Made by a program: the position numbers and the translations under genes. From SFLA01 sp045595785 (lineage in GTDB: Bacteria; Bacillota; Clostridia; Oscillospirales; CAG-382), in the NCBI GenBank assembly GCA_045595785.1, contig JAZOBE010000027.1, forward strand, positions 10,467 through 74,466: a DNA stretch of 64,000 nt, given 5' to 3'. Under the pieces are notes generated by a model. The model worked only from the letters and a program-made list of their open reading frames with translations, had not been told where the DNA came from and made no database searches. This document shows positions 58,939 through 64,000 of this stretch, piece after piece (the stretch's first letter is position 1; each line of letters starts with the position of its first letter).

Positions 58939-59601
58939 TTAATATAACAACTCAAAGCGGTTCTTGCGGCAGTCCAGCACGCCCTCTGCCTTAAGCTTGC
59001 TTATTTCAGCGGAAAGACCGCTTCGGTCCACCTCCAGATAATCTGCAAGCTCCTGTCTGTCAAAGGGTATCTCAAAGCTGTTGCTTCCGGCTTTTTTGGA
59101 GCGGAACAAAAGATATGCAAGTAATTTTTCTCTGGTCGTGCGTTTTGATGTAATTTCTATCTTCTGATGGAACATAATATTCTTGGTGGCAAGATCCTTC
59201 ATAAGATTGAAAATAAGCTGTTGGTGGAATCCGCAATTATTGGAGCAGGTGTGAAGAATGTGTCCGCAATCGATAAGCATTACCTCGCTTGGTTCGTTTG
59301 CTATAATGGTCACGGGAATATGCCCTACCTCCGCACAAGCGAAGGATTCGCAAAACGTATCCGCAGTCTCAACCTCAGAAACGATACAGCGATTACCGAA
59401 ATAATCTATCTGAACAATCTGGGCGGAGCCGGAAAGCATTATTCCGATATATTTCGCCGGATTCCCCTCGGCAATAATGGTATACTTTTTATCAAAGCTT
59501 GCTATCTTTGCACCAAGGCAGGTAAGCATTTTGGTAAGATTATCGTCTGCTATATTCTGAAACAAGGAGCATTTTCTTAAAACATTTAAATATTTTTGCA
59601 T
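58939..59601 (-). CDS. Crp/Fnr family transcription regulator
   Basis: The 221-aa protein starts MQKYLNVLRKC at 59601; the long upstream extension is rejected because GGAGA sits 5 bases ahead of this ATG and because it would cross the divergent promoter. It has a cNMP-binding-type sensor domain (about 10-125) and a C-terminal winged helix (about 150-221, FDRQELADYLEVDRSGLSAEISKLKAEG). Several cysteines lie in the sensor half (CESFAC, CGHILHTCSNNC), which might bind Fe-S or heme, but this is not the E. coli FNR spacing. It is divergent from the oxygen-defence genes, its likely targets. Confidence 0.9.
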   Translation of the reverse strand: MQKYLNVLRKCSLFQNIADDNLTKMLTCLGAKIASFDKKYTIIAEGNPAKYIGIMLSGSAQIVQIDYFGNRCIVSEVETADTFCESFACAEVGHIPVTIIANEPSEVMLIDCGHILHTCSNNCGFHQQLIFNLMKDLATKNIMFHQKIEITSKRTTREKLLAYLLFRSKKAGSNSFEIPFDRQELADYLEVDRSGLSAEISKLKAEGVLDCRKNRFELLY

Positions 59602-59614
59602 ATTTTTCTCCGTT

Positions 59615-59630
59615 TGTTGAAATTTCAACA
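59615..59630. promoter_or_regulatory. Perfect Crp/Fnr-type palindrome TGTTGAAATTTCAACA
   Basis: A perfect 16-bp palindrome. Its centre (59622.5) lies at -41.5 relative to the start predicted from the -10 box at 59652-59657. It also lies 14 bp upstream of the regulator's own start codon, as an autoregulation site would. Confidence 0.65.
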
Positions 59631-59651
59631 GAATTCTTTTTGCCATTATAC

Positions 59652-59657
59652 TATAAT
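59652..59657 (+). promoter_or_regulatory. -10 box of the oxygen-defence promoter, no -35
   Basis: TATAAT at 59652-59657 (an alternative TATACT overlaps at 59647-59652) without a usable -35 hexamer 16-18 bp upstream, as expected for an activator-dependent promoter. Confidence 0.6.
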
Positions 59658-59682
59658 AGCATCGTAAAAGCAAGGAGGCGAA

Positions 59683-60381
59683 ATGAAAATGGTCAGAAAG
59701 ATAATTAAGATAAACGAAGAAAAGTGTAACGGGTGCGGTGCTTGTGCCGCCGCCTGCCACGAAGGTGCTATTGAAATGGTAAACGGAAAAGCACGTCTTA
59801 CAAGAGAGGATTATTGCGATGGATTGGGAGACTGTCTTCCTGCCTGCCCCGTTGACGCCATAAGCTTTGAAGAAAGAGAGGCTCCTGCATACGATGAGGC
59901 TGCTGTTATGGCTGCCAAAGCAAAAAAAGCTCCCCAAAAGCTTCCCTGCGGCTGCCCCGGAAGCAACGCAAAAGCTATTAAACGCGAAGCTCCTGCGGTA
60001 AAGAATATATCGGTAGCCAGCCAGCTTTCACAATGGCCCTGCCAGATAAAGCTGGTACCGGTAAACGCACCTTATTTTGAGAACGCAAACCTGCTTATCG
60101 CCGCTGACTGTACGGCTTATGCTTACGGAAACTTCCATAACGAGTTTATAAGAAACCACATAACGCTTATAGGCTGTCCCAAGCTGGACGAGGGTGATTA
60201 CGCAGAAAAGCTTACACGAATCATATCTGAAAACAACATAAAGAGCGTTAAGATAGTACGAATGGAGGTGCCTTGCTGCGGCGGTATTGAAAACGCAGTA
60301 AAGCGTGCACTTCAGGCAAGCGGAAAATTCATTCCCTGGCAGGTGGTAACAATTTCCACAGACGGAAGAATTTTGGAATAA
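59683..60381 (+). CDS. 2[4Fe-4S] ferredoxin-domain protein
   Basis: The 232-aa protein has an N-terminal ferredoxin domain with CNGCGACAAACHEGA (residues 15-29) and DYCDGLGDCLPACPVDA (residues 45-61), the CDGLGxCLPACP form common in Clostridia. A Lys/Ala-rich stretch, a CGCPGS motif, and a C-terminal domain with two further Cys groups (IGCPKLDEG, PCCGG) follow. It probably feeds electrons to the flavodiiron or related reductases. GGAGG precedes the ATG. An alternate ATG lies two codons on. First gene of the Crp/Fnr target run. Confidence 0.9.
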   Translation: MKMVRKIIKINEEKCNGCGACAAACHEGAIEMVNGKARLTREDYCDGLGDCLPACPVDAISFEEREAPAYDEAAVMAAKAKKAPQKLPCGCPGSNAKAIKREAPAVKNISVASQLSQWPCQIKLVPVNAPYFENANLLIAADCTAYAYGNFHNEFIRNHITLIGCPKLDEGDYAEKLTRIISENNIKSVKIVRMEVPCCGGIENAVKRALQASGKFIPWQVVTISTDGRILE

Positions 60382-60387
60382 AACCGA

Positions 60388-60416
60388 TTGAATTATTAAA
60401 ATTAATGTGGTATAAT
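60388..60416 (+). promoter_or_regulatory. Secondary promoter ahead of the flavodiiron gene
   Basis: TTGAAT (60388-60393), 17-bp spacer, TATAAT (60411-60416), extended -10 TGn. Confidence 0.65.
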
Positions 60417-60449
60417 TCTACTTACTAAAGTAAACGGAGACGTGTGATT

Positions 60450-61025
60450 ATGAAAATAACCAACGACATTAAATATATCGGCGTTAACGACCATCAGGTA
60501 GACTTATTTGAGGGACAATATGACGTTCCCAACGGTATGTCGTATAATTCTTACGTTATAATTGATGAAAAGATTGCTGTAATGGACACGGTAGACGCCA
60601 ACTTCACACACCAGTGGCTGGATAATCTGCAGAATGCGCTTGACGGCAAAAAGCCTGATTACCTCGTCATTCAGCACATGGAACCTGACCATTCCGCAAA
60701 CATTGTCAATTTCGTTAAGGCTTACCCCGAGACAAAAATAGTTTCCTCCGCAAAAGCCTTTAATATGATGAGGAATTTTTTCGGTACAGACTTCGCTGAG
60801 AAGCAGGTAGTTGTCGGCGAAGGCGACACTCTTTCTCTCGGCAAGCACGTACTCACCTTTGTTACCGCGCCTATGGTCCACTGGCCCGAAGTAATCGTTA
60901 CCTATGACAGCACGGACAAGGTACTGTTTTCCGCAGACGGATTCGGAAAGTTCGGCGCTTTAGATGTTGAAGAGGACTGGGCGTGCGAGGCAAGAAGATA
61001 TTATATCGGTATTGACGGAAAATAG
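60450..61025 (+). CDS. Flavodiiron N-terminal fragment (diiron domain only)
   Basis: If the TAG is read as stop, this 191-aa product holds most of the metallo-beta-lactamase domain and all but one of the iron ligands. It lacks the final His and the whole flavodoxin domain, so it should not be active alone. Confidence 0.75.
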   Translation: MKITNDIKYIGVNDHQVDLFEGQYDVPNGMSYNSYVIIDEKIAVMDTVDANFTHQWLDNLQNALDGKKPDYLVIQHMEPDHSANIVNFVKAYPETKIVSSAKAFNMMRNFFGTDFAEKQVVVGEGDTLSLGKHVLTFVTAPMVHWPEVIVTYDSTDKVLFSADGFGKFGALDVEEDWACEARRYYIGIDGK

Positions 61026-61220
61026 GGTGCGCAGGTACAAAATCTTCTCAAGAAAGCCGCAGGGCTTGATATTCAGATAATCTGCCCTCTCCACGGTCCC
61101 GTTCTTACCGAAAATCTGGGATATTATATTAACCTTTATGATATTTGGTCTTCCTACAGACCCGAAGAAGAAGGAATCGTTATTGCATATACCTCTGTTT
61201 ACGGTAACACCAAAAAAGCA

Positions 61221-62240
61221 GTGATGCTTCTGGCTGAAAAGCTGAGAGAAAAAGGATGCCCCAAGGTTGTTGTAAACGACCTTGCAAGATGCGATATGGC
61301 TGAGGCAGTAGAGGATGCATTCCGTTACAGCAAATTAGTGCTTGCGACCACCACCTATAACGCAGAGATATTCCCCTTTATGCGCGAGTTCATAAACCAC
61401 CTTACCGAGCGCTCATATCAAAACCGCACGGTAGCCCTTATAGAAAACGGATCTTGGGCACCCTTGGCTGCAAAGGTTATGAAGGGAATGTTTGAAAAAA
61501 GCAAAAACATTACCTTTACCGATACCACCGTGAAAATACTCTCTGCCCTTAATGAGGAGAGCATGGAACAGCTCGAAAACCTGGCTGACGAGCTTTGCAA
61601 AGAATATATCGCGCTGGATGGCGAAACCGCCAACAAAAACGATCTTACTGCTTTGTTTAATATCGGATACGGATTGTACGTGGTAACCTCCAATGACGGA
61701 AAGAAGGATAATGGTCTTATCGTCAACACAGTCACTCAGGTCACCAACACCCCTAACAGAATTGCGGTAACCATTAATAAGGACAGCTACTCCCACCACG
61801 TTATCAAACAGACGGGAATTATGAATATCAACTGTCTGACGGTGGACGCTCCCTTTAGCGTATTTGAAAAGTTCGGTTTTGTAAGCGGAAGAAACGTTGA
61901 TAAATTCGCTGATTGCACACCCAACCGTTCCGATAACGGGCTGGTATTCCTGCCCAGATATATTAACTCTTTTATGTCACTTAAGGTTGAGCAGTACGTT
62001 GATCTTGACACTCACGGTATGTTTATATGCTCTATAACCGAAGCAAGAGTTATTTCCGACAAGGATACGATGACCTACACCTATTATCAGAACAACGTAA
62101 AGCCCAAGCCCAATACTGAAGGCAAAAAGGGTTACGTCTGCAAGATATGCGGCTATATTTACGAAGGAGATACCCTTCCCGATGATATTGTCTGCCCTCT
62201 GTGCAAGCACGGCGCGGTAGATTTTGAAGAAATAAAATAA
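61221..62240 (+). CDS. Flavodiiron C-terminal fragment (flavodoxin, flavin reductase, rubredoxin)
   Basis: The first internal ATG after the TAG is at 61221, without a ribosome site. Open frame resumes at 61026 directly. The piece holds most of the flavodoxin domain, the flavin-reductase-like domain and the rubredoxin. It is unlikely to be translated separately and is listed only because it will be called as a gene by automatic tools. Confidence 0.5.
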   Translation: MMLLAEKLREKGCPKVVVNDLARCDMAEAVEDAFRYSKLVLATTTYNAEIFPFMREFINHLTERSYQNRTVALIENGSWAPLAAKVMKGMFEKSKNITFTDTTVKILSALNEESMEQLENLADELCKEYIALDGETANKNDLTALFNIGYGLYVVTSNDGKKDNGLIVNTVTQVTNTPNRIAVTINKDSYSHHVIKQTGIMNINCLTVDAPFSVFEKFGFVSGRNVDKFADCTPNRSDNGLVFLPRYINSFMSLKVEQYVDLDTHGMFICSITEARVISDKDTMTYTYYQNNVKPKPNTEGKKGYVCKICGYIYEGDTLPDDIVCPLCKHGAVDFEEIK

Positions 62241-62260
62241 CTTTTTGGAGGAAAATTATT

Positions 62261-62647
62261 ATGTGTAAAGAAACTAAATTTTACATCTGCGAACATTGCG
62301 GAAATATTGTGGGCATGATCAACGATTCCGGTGTGCCCCTTGTATGCTGCGGTCAGAAAATGAAAAAGCTTGAAGCAGGCACTGTTGAAGCAAGCAAAGA
62401 AAAGCATATTCCCGTTGTTACCCGTGAGGGTAATACCGTTAAGGTATGTGTAGGCAGCGTTGAGCATCCTATGACCGAAGAGCACAGCATTACCTGGGTA
62501 TATCTCCAGACCTGCAGAGGCGGTCAGAGAAAGTGCCTTAAGGCAGGCGAAGCTCCTACCGTAACCTTTGCACTTTGCGATGAAGAGCCTATTGCTGTTT
62601 ACGCTTATTGCAATCTTCACGGTCTTTGGATGGCTGAAGTTAAATAA
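62261..62647 (+). CDS. Superoxide reductase (desulfoferrodoxin)
   Basis: The 128-aa protein has the N-terminal desulforedoxin-type Fe(Cys)4 site (YICEHCGN with CCGQKM, residues 8-33) and the C-terminal superoxide reductase centre: SVEHPMTEEHSITWV (His ligands) and YCNLHGLW (Cys and His ligands, near the end). Both sites are complete. It reduces superoxide to peroxide with electrons from rubredoxin, which is encoded next. AGGAGG precedes the ATG. Confidence 0.95.
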   Translation: MCKETKFYICEHCGNIVGMINDSGVPLVCCGQKMKKLEAGTVEASKEKHIPVVTREGNTVKVCVGSVEHPMTEEHSITWVYLQTCRGGQRKCLKAGEAPTVTFALCDEEPIAVYAYCNLHGLWMAEVK

Positions 62648-62670
62648 TTGATCAACGGAGGAAAAACACA

Positions 62671-62829
62671 ATGAAAAAATACGTATGTGAAATTTGCGGC
62701 TGGACTTATGACGAAGCGTTGGGTGACCCCGACCGCGGAATTGCTCCCGGAACCAAGTTTGAAGATCTTCCCGAGGATTTTGAATGCGCTGTTTGCGGAG
62801 TAAGCAAGGATAATTTCAGCGAGGAATAA
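62671..62829 (+). CDS. Rubredoxin
   Basis: The 52-aa protein reads MKKYVCEICGWTYDEALGDP at the start and CAVCGVSKDNF near the end: two CxxCG sites binding one iron, with the PGTKFEDLPEDFECAVC signature. It is the electron donor for superoxide reductase or flavodiiron protein. GGAGG lies 9 bases ahead of the ATG. The next start follows its stop by 3 bases. Confidence 0.96.
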   Translation: MKKYVCEICGWTYDEALGDPDRGIAPGTKFEDLPEDFECAVCGVSKDNFSEE

Positions 62830-62832
62830 AAA

Positions 62833-63042
62833 ATGAAAGAGAATTACATGGTCTGTAACTGTAAGCAGGTAAGCTATTTTGACATCGCAGACGCTTTGCA
62901 CAAGCACAGTAAGTTTAACGACGTGCTGGAAGCATTTAACGACGTACAGAAGGTAACACATTGCTCTACCGGCTGCGGCGGATGCCACCAAAAGGTACTG
63001 GATATTATTTCAGAGCTCCTTATGGGCCACGAAAAGGTATAA
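62833..63042 (+). CDS. BFD-like [2Fe-2S] protein
   Basis: The 69-aa protein has the C-x-C...C-x4-C arrangement of bacterioferritin-associated ferredoxin-like domains (MVCNCKQVS at the start, HCSTGCGGC near residue 43-51). The family binds a [2Fe-2S] cluster through four of these cysteines. It may pass electrons in iron release or to partner reductases. GAGGAA at the end of the rubredoxin gene serves as its ribosome site. Last gene before the terminator. Confidence 0.88.
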   Translation: MKENYMVCNCKQVSYFDIADALHKHSKFNDVLEAFNDVQKVTHCSTGCGGCHQKVLDIISELLMGHEKV

Positions 63043-63052
63043 AGACATAACG

Positions 63053-63088
63053 GGTATCGGCGGCAGAAACGCAGCCGATACCTTTTTT
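63053..63088 (+). terminator. Terminator of the oxygen-defence run
   Basis: GGTATCGGC (63053-63061) pairs with GCCGATACC (63074-63082), followed by six T. The ZIP start lies 18 bases further. Confidence 0.85.
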
Positions 63089-63105
63089 AACAAGGAGAAT
63101 TATTT

Positions 63106-63858
63106 ATGAAAATGGTACTTTTGACAGCCTTAGGAGTTGGCGGTGCCACTGTTATCGGAAGCGTCATTGGTTTTATATTCAAAAAGGTATCCCATAAGTT
63201 TTCGGACATTGTTCTGTCGTTCGCGGCAGGCGTTATGCTGGCGGCAGCAGTGCTCGGACTGATACTCCCTTCTGTGGAATACGGCGGAAAGTGGGGACTA
63301 CTTATCACTATTGCCGGAATATTCACGGGGGCTGTATGTCTTAATCTCATAGACAAGCTGGTACCCCATCTGCACAGGCTCGTCGGTACTGAGGACGAGA
63401 CCCACAACAACGCCAATCTTAGTAAAGTACTGTTATTTGTGGCAGCTATTGCCATACATAATCTGCCCGAAGGTATTGCGGCAGGTGTGGGATTCGGCGC
63501 GGGAGATACAACCCAGGCGTTGATAATTGCAGGAGGCATCGCACTGCAGAATATACCTGAAGGTATGGTAATTATCGGCCCCATGCTGGCGGCAGGAGTA
63601 AGCCCCAAAAAGACATTCATCTGCGCTATGATAACCGGACTTGTTGAGGTGGTGGGCACACTTATCGGATACTTTGCGGTAAGCATCGCTTCGGCAATAC
63701 TTCCCTTTGCTCTTGCCTTTGCAGGAGGAACCATGCTTTACGTTATAAGTGACGAAATGATACCCGAGACCCATGCCCATGGAAATCAGCGTGGTGCAAC
63801 ATACGCGCTGCTTGTAGGATTCTGTATAATGCTTTTAACCGACGTACTGTTGGGATAA
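63106..63858 (+). CDS. ZIP family metal transporter
   Basis: The 250-aa protein has about eight helices and the ZIP metal-site motifs HNLPEG (about residue 119) and QNIPEG (about 149), with DEMIPETHAHG near the end. It takes up zinc, iron or manganese. Given its position just after the oxygen-defence genes, iron or manganese uptake under oxidative conditions is plausible but only inferred. AAGGAG precedes the ATG. No promoter is seen between it and the terminator, so it probably depends on read-through. Confidence 0.92.
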   Translation: MKMVLLTALGVGGATVIGSVIGFIFKKVSHKFSDIVLSFAAGVMLAAAVLGLILPSVEYGGKWGLLITIAGIFTGAVCLNLIDKLVPHLHRLVGTEDETHNNANLSKVLLFVAAIAIHNLPEGIAAGVGFGAGDTTQALIIAGGIALQNIPEGMVIIGPMLAAGVSPKKTFICAMITGLVEVVGTLIGYFAVSIASAILPFALAFAGGTMLYVISDEMIPETHAHGNQRGATYALLVGFCIMLLTDVLLG

Positions 63859-63865
63859 TGATGAA

Positions 63866-63890
63866 TTGTCAAACTAAGTGCAACACTTTT
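63866..63890. mobile_element. Possible terminal inverted repeat of an IS30-like element
   Basis: AATTGTCAAACTAAGTGCAA with CACTT following resembles, from memory, the ends of IS30-family elements. A reverse partner AGTGTTG appears near 63977-63983. No transposase frame is inside the window. The element may start here and extend past the right edge. Confidence 0.35.
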
Positions 63891-63945
63891 TGAGAAAAAA
63901 ATCAAACAAATCAACTGGTTTTTGAAAATTGAGAACCTTTTTAGG

Positions 63946-63976
63946 CCTGGCGTTGATCAACGCCAGGTTCTTTTTT
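63946..63976. terminator. Terminator-like perfect hairpin near the right edge
   Basis: An 11-bp perfect stem with no loop spacer (63946-63956 with 63957-63967) is followed by TTC and six T. It lies 88 bases past the ZIP stop codon. Confidence 0.7.
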
Positions 63977-64000
63977 AGTGTTGTTGGGCTTACACGAGAG

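Larger units (their letters stand above)
60450..62240 (+). pseudogene. Flavodiiron protein fusion interrupted by in-frame TAG
   Basis: One frame runs from the ATG at 60450 (GGAGA 9 bases ahead) to 62240, about 596 residues, broken only by TAG at 61023-61025. Domain order: metallo-beta-lactamase diiron domain (about 1-245), flavodoxin (about 250-395), flavin-reductase-like (about 405-535), C-terminal rubredoxin (CKICGYIYEG...CPLC, about 548-596). Diiron ligands HMEPDH, H in APMVHWPE and D in SADGFG precede the stop; the last His (CPLHGPVL) follows it. Relatives read G-K-Y-G-A-Q-V-Q where this reads G-K-stop-G-A-Q-V-Q, so one base change (TAT/TAC to TAG) explains it. The intact enzyme reduces O2 to water or NO to N2O. 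Everything past the stop shows no decay, so a sequencing error or very recent mutation is likely. Confidence 0.85.

Noticed and set aside
59602..59937. N-terminal extension of the Crp/Fnr regulator
   Set aside because: It would cross the palindrome and divergent promoter and would be Cys/Phe/Ser-rich junk; the ATG at 59601 has a good ribosome site and matches family length.
61023..61025. Genome-wide TAG recoding (for example pyrrolysine)
   Set aside because: TAG is used as a normal stop for the genes ending at 3849 and 5042, and the affected residue is expected to be Tyr at a non-special position.
1..64000. CRISPR arrays, tRNA or rRNA genes, phage structural genes
   Set aside because: No regularly spaced direct repeats, no cloverleaf-like stretches in gaps, and no phage-type gene order were seen by eye; a tRNAscan or CRISPR finder run could still correct this.

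Overview
The window reads as a chromosomal segment of an anaerobic, low-to-mid GC Gram-positive bacterium of the class Clostridia, probably a gut commensal related to Oscillospirales or Christensenellales (inference; no rRNA or other phylogenetic marker was compared). Supporting signs are strong AGGAGG-type ribosome sites, SigA promoters with 17-bp spacers, lipobox lipoproteins, an oxygen and superoxide defence set (flavodiiron protein, superoxide reductase, rubredoxin), glycan hydrolases with F5/8C domains, and dockerin/cohesin modules. TAG, TAA and TGA all end genes, so there is no sign of a changed genetic code. No rRNA, tRNA, CRISPR array or prophage was seen, and no gene-free stretch exceeds 300 bases.

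Layout. 1-3.1 kb: a partial gene, a membrane protein, an MFS transporter and a nitroreductase. 3.2-10.3 kb: one minus-strand run of eleven genes: a DUF1836 regulator, an NfeD-like protein, flotillin, two dispanin-like proteins, a 62-aa protein, a lipoprotein, three unrecognised membrane proteins (one with a zinc ribbon) and a divergent signal peptidase II. It appears to have one promoter and one terminator. 10.5-31 kb: surface proteins and glycan enzymes (a cohesin-like anchored protein, a DUF4855/F5-8C lipoprotein, an esterase, a GH26-like lipoprotein, two metallophosphoesterases, GH20), with housekeeping tyrS, a GNAT, an acyltransferase, an XRE regulator, a methyltransferase and an ASCH-TrmO fusion. 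31-37.3 kb: an orphan gene, a cytidylate-kinase-like protein, CarD, an FlK-like thioesterase, TrhA and a domain-permuted GH3 enzyme.

37.4-43.9 kb: a 1657-aa membrane-anchored subtilase with dockerin and cohesin-like modules, overlapping a PpiC foldase. 43.9-50.2 kb: a TrmN6-like methylase, a ferredoxin, a degenerate LCP protein, then uppP-ftsK-lipoprotein-zinc ribbon. 50.2-55.3 kb: a surface O-acylation cassette (FkbH-like, acyl carrier protein, MBOAT, DHHW protein). 55.4-58.2 kb: RibF, a membrane metallophosphoesterase and a VanY-type carboxypeptidase. 58.2-63.9 kb: a Crp/Fnr regulator with a methyltransferase, divergent from an oxygen-defence run (Fe-S protein, flavodiiron protein broken by an in-frame TAG, superoxide reductase, rubredoxin, BFD-like protein), then a ZIP transporter. 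The right edge may hold the end of an IS30-like element.

How the genes work together. Much of the window concerns the cell envelope: at least five secreted proteins end in a membrane helix plus Lys/Arg instead of LPXTG, several lipoproteins share Ser/Glu/Asp-rich linkers, and UppP, LCP, VanY and the acylation cassette act on wall or surface polymers. The second theme is oxygen defence, where a perfect 16-bp palindrome lies exactly where a class II Crp/Fnr activator site would be.
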